Origin: Gallionellaceae bacterium
Lineage (GTDB): Bacteria; Pseudomonadota; Gammaproteobacteria; Burkholderiales; Gallionellaceae
NCBI GenBank assembly: GCA_003151655.1
Contig: PLYB01000221.1
Span: 1 to 12,205 of the forward strand
Direction of reading: 5' to 3'
Length of the DNA stretch: 12,205 nt
Both the position numbers and the translations under genes were made by a program. This document shows, piece after piece, positions 1 to 5,611 of this stretch. The notes under the pieces were generated by a model. That model was not told the DNA's origin, made no database searches, and saw only the letters and a list, made by a program, of their open reading frames with translations. Within the stretch, counting starts at the first letter, position 1. Every line of letters starts with the position of its first letter.

Positions 1-90
1 GTGATCGCGACGGCGATGCGCCCAGCCGCACAGGCTAACTGTTTGATCGAGATGTGTAGCGTTAAGTTGTCCGCAATAATGTGTTCGCAT
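1..90 (-). CDS. aspS: Aspartyl-tRNA synthetase, N-terminal fragment (cut by window edge)
   Basis: Thirty codons are visible on the minus strand from an ATG at 90-88, running off the window at position 1. They read MRTHYCGQLN, then after ten residues LCGWAHRRRDH. This matches the N-terminal OB-fold anticodon-binding domain of bacterial AspS (E. coli begins MRTEYCGQL...LCGWVNRRRD). The enzyme attaches aspartate to tRNA-Asp in the cytoplasm. It lies 64 nt downstream of the DUF502 gene on the same strand, and fmdB-DUF502-aspS is a common betaproteobacterial order, so it is probably co-transcribed. No clear Shine-Dalgarno precedes the ATG. The identification is firm for so short a stretch because both the start motif and the CGW...RRRD motif are present. 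Confidence 0.9.
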   Translation of the reverse strand, partial: MRTHYCGQLNATHLDQTVSLCGWAHRRRDH

Positions 91-101
91 AGTTAGTTCT
101 A

Positions 102-116
102 TTCAGTTCAGTTCAG
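102..116. repeat. Three tandem TTCAG copies in the DUF502-aspS spacer
   Basis: The pentamer TTCAG occurs three times without a gap in the short spacer between the DUF502 gene and aspS. It may vary in copy number by slippage and would then alter the aspS leader length slightly. No function can be read from it. Confidence 0.5.
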
Positions 117-154
117 TAAGAGGTAGATCGAAAGGTGGTAATTGGGGTACTTGA

Positions 155-748
155 TTATTTGTTAGCCAGTTTGCTTGCAGCAGCATCTTCCGCAGAAACA
201 ACCACGCCCATCGAGATAATGGACTTGAAAGCCATATCCACACTGATATCCAGCTCAATGGTATCGGCTTTGCGCACATAAAAATAGAAACCGTTCACCG
301 GGCTTGGCGTGGTGGGAATAAATACGGCAACGTATTCTTCTTCCAGCACACGCGTCACTTCCCCCGGCACAGAAGTCTGAAAAGCCAGCGACCATGCCTG
401 CGGATGCGGATAACGCACCAGCAGCACTTTGCCAAAACCGTTGCCGCTTTCCGACAACAGCGTATCGCTAACTTGCTTGACGCTGTTGTAGATGCTGTTG
501 ACTACCGGAATGCGCTGCAAAATCCAATCCCATAACTCCAGTAAACGTTGCCCCAGCACATTTTGCGCAAGCATGCCGGTAAACAGCACAATTGCCAAGG
601 TAAGTATTACGCCCATTCCGGGAACGCGCCAAGTTTCAGGCAACAACTTCAACGACTGATCCATCGTGCCGATGGTCAAATTTATCACCCAGATAGTGAT
701 GCCCAGCGGCACCCAAACCAGCAACCCGGTTAGCAGGTATTTTTTCAT
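155..748 (-). CDS. DUF502 family inner-membrane protein
   Basis: A 197-residue protein of the DUF502 family, which has no firmly assigned function. The N-terminus has a hydrophobic segment at about residues 5-26 and a second at about 45-66. Next is the family-typical stretch around residue 80 (RIPVVNSIYNSVKQVSDTL) and a soluble C-terminal part containing IPTTPSPVNGFYFYV. Family members are two-pass membrane proteins with a cytoplasmic or periplasmic tail. The ATG at 748 overlaps the fmdB stop by 4 nt (ATGA), which indicates translational coupling, and aspS follows 64 nt downstream. Length and order match other betaproteobacteria. Confidence in the family is high; the role is unknown. Confidence 0.9.
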   Translation of the reverse strand: MKKYLLTGLLVWVPLGITIWVINLTIGTMDQSLKLLPETWRVPGMGVILTLAIVLFTGMLAQNVLGQRLLELWDWILQRIPVVNSIYNSVKQVSDTLLSESGNGFGKVLLVRYPHPQAWSLAFQTSVPGEVTRVLEEEYVAVFIPTTPSPVNGFYFYVRKADTIELDISVDMAFKSIISMGVVVSAEDAAASKLANK

Positions 749-990
749 GCGTTACCGTTCATGGCAGGACATGATGCACAAGCTGTCGGCTCGCATTTCG
801 CTGCGGGTGGATTCTTGAAGTCAGTGGCGTAATAACCGTTGCCCTTGAGTTGGAAACCGGCAGCAGTAAGTTGCTTGCTAAATGTTTCCTGAGCGCATTC
901 CGGGCAAACCGTCAATTCCGCATCGCTCATTTTTTGCATGACATCTTTTTGCGTGCCGCAACTGCTGCAACGATATTCGTAAATAGGCAT
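745..990 (-). CDS. fmdB: FmdB family zinc-ribbon protein
   Basis: An 81-residue protein starting MPIYEYRCSSCG, the standard opening of FmdB/CxxC_CXXC_SSSS zinc-ribbon proteins. Cysteines at 8, 11, 29 and 32 form the two CxxC knuckles that bind zinc. The alanine-rich tail carries further cysteines (KCEPTACASCP). The reading frame extends upstream to 1071, but the ATG at 990 is preferred because the family starts there and AGGA lies 6 nt upstream. Its stop overlaps the start of the DUF502 gene. A putative regulatory role is sometimes assigned to FmdB from its name alone; nothing in the sequence tests this. Confidence 0.92.
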   Translation of the reverse strand: MPIYEYRCSSCGTQKDVMQKMSDAELTVCPECAQETFSKQLTAAGFQLKGNGYYATDFKNPPAAKCEPTACASCPAMNGNA

Positions 991-1023
991 TGGTGTTCCT
1001 ATTGGTAATTTATTAAGGCGCGC

Positions 1024-1029
1024 ATTATA
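1024..1029 (-). promoter_or_regulatory. Probable -10 box for the fmdB-DUF502-aspS operon
   Basis: On the minus strand the sequence reads exactly TATAAT, 33 nt before the fmdB start codon and just after the rluE stop. The predicted transcription start is near 1017. The -35 is weak: TTGTTT with a 15-bp spacer is the nearest candidate. Because of this promoter the three-gene operon need not depend on rluE transcription. Confidence 0.6.
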
Positions 1030-1042
1030 CCCCAGACAATAT

Positions 1043-1585
1043 TCAAACAACGAGTTCGCGCCACTTTCCAACCTGTAAGCCGTCCAATGTCCATTCGCCG
1101 ATAGCAGCGCGTATCAGTCGCAATGTCGGGTAACCGAGCGCCGCAGTCATACGCCGCACCTGGCGATTCTTTCCCTCGCGGATGGTGAGCTCCAACCAAC
1201 TTGTGGGCTGTGACTTCCTTTCGCGAACGGGAGTCGCACGCGGCCACAGGTTTTCCGGCTCCACCATCAAGCGTGCTTCGGCAGGCAAGGTCAGCCCATC
1301 CTTGAGCTGAATGCCGCGCTGCAATTTCTGCAACGCCGCTGCGTCCGGCACGCCTTCTACCTGCACCCAATAAGTTTTGGGCTGTTTGTGCTTGGGATCG
1401 GTAATGCGATGCTGCAACTGTCCATCGTCCGTCAGCAACAACAATCCTTCACTATCGGTGTCCAAACGCCCTGCGGGATAAAAGTCCGGCATCACGATAT
1501 AGTCAGCCAGCGTCGGATGCAGTCCATCGCGACTGAATTGGCAAATCACACCATAGGGTTTGTTGAACAGCAGAATCCGGCTCAT
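1043..1585 (-). CDS. rluE: 23S rRNA pseudouridine synthase, RluE type
   Basis: A 180-residue protein of the RsuA/RluE family. It isomerises uridine to pseudouridine in 23S rRNA (U2457 in E. coli for RluE). The N-terminus MSRILLFNKPYGVICQF is the RluE form, without an S4 domain in front. The catalytic motif GRLDTDSEGLLLLT starts at residue 39, with the nucleophile Asp42. The second conserved motif REGKNRQVRRM lies near residues 136-146. E. coli RluE is somewhat longer at its C-terminus; about 180 residues is usual for shorter members. The ATG at 1585 has only a poor GAGA-type ribosome site. The 52-nt gap to fmdB holds a promoter of its own. Confidence 0.93.
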   Translation of the reverse strand: MSRILLFNKPYGVICQFSRDGLHPTLADYIVMPDFYPAGRLDTDSEGLLLLTDDGQLQHRITDPKHKQPKTYWVQVEGVPDAAALQKLQRGIQLKDGLTLPAEARLMVEPENLWPRATPVRERKSQPTSWLELTIREGKNRQVRRMTAALGYPTLRLIRAAIGEWTLDGLQVGKWRELVV

Positions 1586-1647
1586 TTCATTTTCTCATTT
1601 AGCAATGCGTACAGTTTAACGCAGCTCCTATGCAAACGACTTCCTGC

Positions 1648-1687
1648 AAGTGTTAAAAACACTTCCATTTTGAAAGTGTTTTCAAAA
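1648..1687. other. Two adjacent perfect palindromes in the divergent rluE/nuclease promoter region
   Basis: AAGTGTT (1648-1654) pairs with AACACTT (1658-1664) around a 3-nt loop. TTTTGAAA (1668-1675) pairs with TTTCAAAA (1680-1687) around GTGT. A third AAGTGTT at 1674-1680 lies inside the second palindrome. They sit between two divergent genes, 29 nt before the nuclease -35, so operators are a more natural reading than terminators. No known regulator site is recognised. Confidence 0.55.
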
Positions 1688-1715
1688 CTCCAAAGGCGTT
1701 TTTCAGCTCCCCATA

Positions 1716-1744
1716 TTCAAAAATAGGCCATGCAATTGTAGAAT
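1716..1744 (+). promoter_or_regulatory. Candidate sigma70 promoter of the endonuclease gene
   Basis: TTCAAA (1716-1721), a 17-bp spacer and TAGAAT (1739-1744). The predicted start near 1751 leaves a leader of about 19 nt containing the AGGGA site at 1762-1766. The -35 matches the consensus at four of six positions. Confidence 0.45.
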
Positions 1745-1769
1745 CGCCAAAAAAAATTTAAAGGGACGT

Positions 1770-2525
1770 ATGGCACTACAATTCAACACACCAAAACAAC
1801 GTTGCCTCGCACTCACAGCCATCATCTGCTGGCTTGCCGCTAACAGCGCATTGGCCACCCAGAATGACTTTAACGAGTGCCGCGAATATTTTGCCGATAG
1901 CACACCGCCGGTGGTACATCGCCAGGAAGAATTAAAGCCCCGCGCTTTATGCTACAGCGGTTTTGCAGTGATGCACTCCGGCAAAAGCCACACTCCGGTA
2001 TATGTCGCGGAAAAACTTAACCGGGATATGTTGCGCGAGGCCAGAAATAAAAAACGTACCAACAAGTTTTTTGCGGATGCGCGGCTCCCCCGCTCCGAAC
2101 GCGCAGAACTGGAAGATTATCACGGAGCCGGAGTTGACCGTGGACACATGGCTCCCGCTGCCGACATGTCAACAGCAGAGGCGATGGCACAGTGCTTCTC
2201 GCTGGCCAACATAATTCCGCAAGCCCCCAAGAACAATCAGCATGCCTGGGCAAGCATTGAGAAGGCAACACGCAAATATATAAAGCGTGCGAATGGTGAT
2301 GTGTACGTCATCACCGGCCCTGTGTTTGACAGTAACCCGCCTACTATCGGGCCAAACCATGTCTGGGTGCCCCGCTATATCTACAAACTGGTGTACGACC
2401 CATCGGCTAACAAGGCTTGGGCGCACTGGATTGAGAACACCAATGAAGCGAAGCCGGAAAAACCGATTAGCTATCAGGAATTGGTACAGCGAACCGGCAT
2501 TAACTTTCTGCCCAACATGAAATAA
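1770..2525 (+). CDS. Secreted DNA/RNA non-specific endonuclease (NUC1/EndoG, beta-beta-alpha-metal type)
   Basis: A 251-residue protein with a signal peptide at residues 1-29 (hydrophobic core, ending NSALA). The mature part is a non-specific nuclease that cuts DNA and RNA with Mg2+. The family motif DRGHMAPAADM starts at residue 123, with general base His126. LANIIPQAPKNNQHAW (145-160) supplies the metal ligand, most likely Asn156, which is spaced 30 residues from the His as in Serratia nuclease. The later VYVITGPVF is also conserved. It is expected in the periplasm or outside the cell, for nucleic-acid scavenging or for destroying invading DNA. It starts at an ATG 3 nt after AGGGA. It is divergent from rluE and convergent with the TumE-like gene. 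Confidence 0.92.
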   Translation: MALQFNTPKQRCLALTAIICWLAANSALATQNDFNECREYFADSTPPVVHRQEELKPRALCYSGFAVMHSGKSHTPVYVAEKLNRDMLREARNKKRTNKFFADARLPRSERAELEDYHGAGVDRGHMAPAADMSTAEAMAQCFSLANIIPQAPKNNQHAWASIEKATRKYIKRANGDVYVITGPVFDSNPPTIGPNHVWVPRYIYKLVYDPSANKAWAHWIENTNEAKPEKPISYQELVQRTGINFLPNMK

Positions 2526-2686
2526 TATCTGGCTAACTGATCATCTGCATCTGGCTTGTTGATTCGTGTTTCTGAATATCGGCAAGGTTAAATACGAGCA
2601 TCGCGGGGTGGACAAACGGCCTCATCGTTAGCCCACGCGGTCAGTTGCCATGTTCGACGAGCATTGCTGATAGTCGCGAAAATTGG

Positions 2687-3082
2687 TTATTGAGGTTCTG
2701 CCAGCACCGTCTCAATATTCTCTAACACTTGGAAAACATTCACCGCAACGTGCGGAAGAACATGACTTTCCTCGCCAACATGGATGTGGTGCGGGAAACT
2801 GGAAATTTCGCGGTGATACGGGGCATTGTCCCAACGACGGATCAGGCTACCATCGGCGCGCTGCCAATGAAAACTGTATCTCTCAATTTGCAAACCTTCA
2901 GGCTCGACACGGGCACGCTCAACGCATTGCAGCAGTGAGTTATCCACCAGCAAAACACGACAACGATACTGCGCTACGCCATTACCAGTCTCTGCGTAAT
3001 CCACGGTGATTTGCCGTGAATAAGTCCAAGCCAATAGATAAGCTTCTACTCTGGATAGCCACTGCTCCAGCGCATCATCCAC
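2687..3082 (-). CDS. tumE: TumE-like (DUF6516) toxin of a toxin-antitoxin pair
   Basis: A 131-residue protein of the TumE/DUF6516 family, annotated as the toxin part of a toxin-antitoxin system; its target is not established here. The recognisable core is YSFHWQRADGSLIRRWDNAP followed by HREISSFPHHIHVGEE, with the histidine-rich FPHHIHVG typical of the family. The start chosen is a GTG at 3082: GGAGG lies 6 nt upstream, and the GTG overlaps the stop of the upstream partner by 8 nt. A TTG seven codons earlier (3103) has no ribosome site. The gene ends tail to tail with the nuclease gene across 161 nt, where no gene is evident. Family assignment is good; toxicity is inferred. Confidence 0.75.
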   Translation of the reverse strand: MDDALEQWLSRVEAYLLAWTYSRQITVDYAETGNGVAQYRCRVLLVDNSLLQCVERARVEPEGLQIERYSFHWQRADGSLIRRWDNAPYHREISSFPHHIHVGEESHVLPHVAVNVFQVLENIETVLAEPQ

Positions 3083-3380
3083 GCCCGGCCTCCGCCACTG
3101 CAAGCTTGGCCTCTAAACTGGCCGCCAGCGCAGCGAATCCGTCCCAATCAAACCACTGCGATGCATCGCCAAGTTCACCGGCATCAAAACGTCGTTGGAA
3201 CTCGGCAGTACTCATAGCGTATTGCTGTTCCAAAGCAGCAAGCTTTTCGCGGAATTCGACAAGTTTTTTGCGATCTTTCTCAACCAGAAAGTCGATGACC
3301 TTATCGAGCAATTGACCCGTCGCGGCTGAGTTGGTCGAGAGCTGTTCGATCAGATGAATTTTTTCGGCAATCGCACTCAT
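3075..3380 (-). CDS. tumA: Putative antitoxin partner of the TumE-like toxin
   Basis: A 101-residue, charged, mostly helical protein. Residues about 30-60 are rich in Lys/Glu heptads (FLVEKDRKKLVEFREKLAAL), suggesting a coiled-coil. MSTAEFQRRFDAGELGD near residues 55-72 resembles a segment repeatedly seen in antitoxin-like genes upstream of DUF6516 toxins. It starts at ATG 3380 behind GGGAGA. Its stop codon is inside the overlap with the toxin start, so the two are translationally coupled. No ribbon-helix-helix or helix-turn-helix is obvious, so DNA binding cannot be claimed. It lies 68 nt downstream of brnA on the same strand and might be read from the brnTA promoter. Confidence 0.65.
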   Translation of the reverse strand: MSAIAEKIHLIEQLSTNSAATGQLLDKVIDFLVEKDRKKLVEFREKLAALEQQYAMSTAEFQRRFDAGELGDASQWFDWDGFAALAASLEAKLAVAEAGRG

Positions 3381-3448
3381 GGTTTTCTCCCTTCAACTTT
3401 GAAACAATGTAATTCGCGGAGTCTAGTTCTCCCTGTTGACCGTAAGCG

Positions 3449-3673
3449 TTAGGGCTTTCCACGCCAAACAATTTGTACTTTTCTATTCTGCATCACACAG
3501 TCACGAAGGTAAAGGTTAATGAGACTTTGGTAAGGCACTCCCGCTTCACTCGCCATCCCCTTGAAGTAGCCAACAACATCTTCAGAAAGGCGCATCGTAA
3601 CTGGTTTCTTGAGTTTCGAAGCGTAGGGGTTTTTACGCGATTTCATTTTCGATAAATCGTATTCAGTCTTCAT
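3449..3673 (-). CDS. brnA: BrnA family antitoxin
   Basis: A 74-residue antitoxin of the BrnT-BrnA type II system. The C-terminal half has the ribbon-helix-helix pattern: strand KPVTMRLSED at about residues 23-32, then two helices (VVGYFKGMASEAG and PYQSLINLYLRDCV). BrnA neutralises BrnT and in studied systems represses its own operon by binding DNA. The N-terminal YDLSKMKSRKNPY is the toxin-facing part in the family. The ATG at 3673 overlaps the brnT stop by 4 nt (ATGA). A strong GGAGG at 3687-3683, inside brnT, should drive high antitoxin translation. Confidence 0.9.
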   Translation of the reverse strand: MKTEYDLSKMKSRKNPYASKLKKPVTMRLSEDVVGYFKGMASEAGVPYQSLINLYLRDCVMQNRKVQIVWRGKP

Positions 3674-3957
3674 GCTTGTTCGCCTCCATAGAAATTACTT
3701 TCGCGCTTAGTTGCTTTACGTGCCGAAATAATGCGGATCAAATTGCCAGCCTCCCGCTCACAGTGGCAGACCAGAAGAAGTCTGGCACCGCTACTCATGC
3801 CGAGCAATAGAAAACGGTCTTCCTCAGCGGAGTTTTCTTCATCGTAGAACTGAACAGCAAATTCATCGTAGAAGACCGACTGCGCTTCCTCAAAAGAGAT
3901 GCCATGCTTCTTGAGGTTTATCGCCGCTTTTGTCGGATTTGGTTCGAAACTAATCAT
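3670..3957 (-). CDS. brnT: BrnT family ribonuclease toxin
   Basis: A 95-residue RelE-fold toxin. Family landmarks are FEPNPTKAAINLKKHGISFEEAQSVF at residues 4-29, EDRFLLLGMSSGARLLLVCH in the middle, and IRIISARKATKRE near the end, which contains the conserved Arg/Lys residues of the ribonuclease site. BrnT cleaves mRNA and inhibits translation until BrnA binds. Toxin before antitoxin is the normal brnTA order. The ATG at 3957 has no Shine-Dalgarno and coincides with the transcription start predicted from the promoter just upstream, so the toxin may be translated from a leaderless message. Confidence 0.92.
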   Translation of the reverse strand: MISFEPNPTKAAINLKKHGISFEEAQSVFYDEFAVQFYDEENSAEEDRFLLLGMSSGARLLLVCHCEREAGNLIRIISARKATKRESNFYGGEQA

Positions 3958-3991
3958 ACGTACATTGTATTGCAGGTATGAACAAAGTCAA
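3955..3991 (-). promoter_or_regulatory. brnTA promoter with overlapping candidate BrnA operator
   Basis: On the minus strand: TTGACT (3991-3986), a 16-bp spacer, TACAAT (3969-3964), and the predicted start at 3957. The palindrome TACA-T-TGTA (3961-3969) covers the -10, and the longer-spaced inverted pair CATAC (3955-3959) / GTATG (3976-3980) brackets it. Autorepression by BrnA is known for the family; which of the two palindromes is used is inference. Confidence 0.65.
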
Positions 3992-4017
3992 GGTAACGAA
4001 GGTATTTGCATACATTC

Positions 4018-4037
4018 GGCGCAATAAGGATTGCGCC
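4018..4037. repeat. REP-like hairpin between brnT and pycTM
   Basis: GGCGCAAT (4018-4025) and ATTGCGCC (4030-4037) form a perfect 8-bp stem around AAGG, followed by GCCTTACGCGGG-type sequence common in dispersed intergenic repeats of beta- and gammaproteobacteria. No T-run follows on the minus strand, so a rho-independent terminator for pycTM is unlikely. It marks the boundary between the BrnTA and Pycsar modules. Confidence 0.6.
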
Positions 4038-4079
4038 CTACAAGATACGCCTTACGCGGGTTAATTTGATATGTGGTGA

Positions 4080-4730
4080 TTACTTTCCAAACAGCAGCAA
4101 TAGAATCATAGCTGCGACGCCAATCATGCCAGACCACTGGCCAACCTTAATAGCATAAAACTTTTGTCCGCATATTACTGACAGGGCATGTACGTGACAA
4201 AGCTTTGCGCTGATCAAATCAACAACATCTTGTTGTAAAACTTCATGCGCGTATTCTTTTCCATACTCAAACTCGGAAATGGCACCAAAAAAAACATATC
4301 CACGTTTTGAGCCATTCAATTTTGGAAAAACAGCCGCTAAAAAAGCGAAAGCAGATATGACTAATCCAATGGCTGAGACAAATGAAAGCATATCAACATA
4401 TCCCCACTGACCAGGAACTTTAACCCAAAGTTGAACTAAGTTTGCTTTATAGAGAAATGCAATAAGTGCTGTTGAACCTGCGAAAAAAAATGCAGCTTTC
4501 TGGTCGGCCTGTCTAATGTAGTCGCGAACATATTGATGGGTTTCATCAGCGAATTTCCAATGGAACTCTGTTTTTTTGTCCGTTTGTGAAACATCTTCAT
4601 TTGGTGGCTGAATACTATTTGGAGTGGATTCACCTGAACGAACATTTGACATTAAGGGCGCACTTACAACTCCTGCCGATAAAAGCTGGGATGTTTGTTC
4701 GCTTTGGCGATGCTGCGTCGTTTCGGTCAT
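4080..4730 (-). CDS. pycTM: Pycsar membrane effector PycTM (DUF5706-like)
   Basis: A 216-residue effector of a Pycsar anti-phage system. After a polar, low-complexity N-terminus (residues 1-55) comes the effector domain: YVRDYIRQADQKAAFFF with the conserved QADxKA at 74-79, then hydrophobic segments at about 79-94, 114-134 and 199-215. In known systems a cyclic pyrimidine nucleotide made by PycC activates PycTM, which damages the inner membrane and stops the infected cell. The ATG at 4730 is preferred: it follows the pycC stop by 8 nt and has AGGCGG just upstream. An ATG at 4811 would add 27 residues and overlap pycC by 73 nt. The sequence looks more AT-rich than the flanking housekeeping genes. 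Confidence 0.85.
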   Translation of the reverse strand: MTETTQHRQSEQTSQLLSAGVVSAPLMSNVRSGESTPNSIQPPNEDVSQTDKKTEFHWKFADETHQYVRDYIRQADQKAAFFFAGSTALIAFLYKANLVQLWVKVPGQWGYVDMLSFVSAIGLVISAFAFLAAVFPKLNGSKRGYVFFGAISEFEYGKEYAHEVLQQDVVDLISAKLCHVHALSVICGQKFYAIKVGQWSGMIGVAAMILLLLFGK

Positions 4731-4738
4731 ATAGCCGC

Positions 4739-5491
4739 CTATAATAATCGGCTCCAACGCCCAAAATAGCGATAGAGTGAATATGTTTTTCCACTTTGTT
4801 GATAGTGCCAACCTGTATCAAGTGGTAGTAGCTCAGTCCAATTAGCTTGCCAATCAGAAGGAAGCATATTACGGGCGCTCTCACCGATTACAATTTCTCC
4901 TGCTTTTGCGTGCCTTAGCATTTTTGAAGCAAAATTAGCAGTTGCGCCAATTGCAGCATTGGAGTTGAAGCGCCGAGGAGGCCCAAGCCTTGCGATAGTA
5001 ACGTTTCCATAATCAATGGCAACGCGAAACTCAATTTCTTTTGTAGGCGTAGCACGAAGAATGGGGTTAATTAAGTGCTGGTTAGCAGCCATCATTGTTA
5101 GTGCTGCTGAAACGGATCTTTTAGTACCGTTCTCACTTGGTGAGCCTTCCCCATCATTAAAATATATCATCAACCCATCGCCCGTGTTTTTTTCAACATT
5201 GCCGCCATACTCTTCCGCTATGCGGATCATTTCAGTAAAGAATAAATTTAGTACGCGGAGCGTTAGGTCTTGTTCCTCTAAAGTTTCCATAGAGCGGCTT
5301 GAGAAACCGCAAATATCGATGAACATTACAGCCATGGAAAGTCGCTTGCCATCTCCAATTGTTAGAGAGTCATCATCAGGTACAGTGCGCCCCTCTCCAA
5401 TTTTTGGTCTAGCACTAATTTTTTGACGCAACTCTTCAATGCGAGCTATTTGAGCACGCCAGTAACTATCTTGAAGTCCGTCATAATTCAT
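4739..5491 (-). CDS. pycC: Pycsar pyrimidine nucleotide cyclase PycC
   Basis: A 250-residue soluble class III nucleotidyl cyclase. The metal-binding aspartates are Asp59 (AVMFIDICGFSSRS) and Asp105 (EKNTGDGLMIYF). The transition-state Asn is Asn186 in IGATANFASKM. The position four residues later, Arg in classical cyclases, is Lys190. Size, a single cyclase domain and direct coupling to a DUF5706-type membrane effector identify it as PycC, which makes cCMP or cUMP on phage infection; the window does not show which. The N-terminal 45 residues are a charged helix plus linker. The ATG at 5491 has no good Shine-Dalgarno. It lies 120 nt downstream of the Sel1-repeat gene on the same strand. Confidence 0.87.
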   Translation of the reverse strand: MNYDGLQDSYWRAQIARIEELRQKISARPKIGEGRTVPDDDSLTIGDGKRLSMAVMFIDICGFSSRSMETLEEQDLTLRVLNLFFTEMIRIAEEYGGNVEKNTGDGLMIYFNDGEGSPSENGTKRSVSAALTMMAANQHLINPILRATPTKEIEFRVAIDYGNVTIARLGPPRRFNSNAAIGATANFASKMLRHAKAGEIVIGESARNMLPSDWQANWTELLPLDTGWHYQQSGKTYSLYRYFGRWSRLL

Positions 5492-5611
5492 ATTAAATAT
5501 GCGTCAAAAAACTATTTAAGATTTCCGCCATTTGTCTGGCTACCCTATATTGGTATAGCGAACGCACTCAGCCCATAAAATTTGTCCGTATTTTTATCGT
5601 AGCGAGTAATA

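Noticed and set aside
1..96. Plus-strand reading frame at the left edge starting with GTG.
   Set aside because: The minus strand encodes the AspS N-terminus with exact family motifs over the same bases.
2531..2633. GGCTAAC and GTTAGCC 103 bp apart resemble integron attC core sites (RYYYAAC/GTTRRRY), attractive in a cassette-like toxin-antitoxin region.
   Set aside because: Each core has one mismatch to the consensus, the inner L boxes do not pair, and no second site occurs at other module borders. A 30-codon frame in the same gap has no support either.
4731..4811. Longer start of PycTM at 4811, adding a hydrophobic N-terminus.
   Set aside because: It would overlap pycC by 73 nt, while the ATG at 4730 has a ribosome site and follows the pycC stop closely. 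The extra residues are explained by pycC coding sequence.
5545..5558. CTATA-TTGG-TATAG inverted repeat upstream of pycC as an operator.
   Set aside because: Only 5-bp arms in AT-rich DNA, with no promoter that fits around it; it may be chance.
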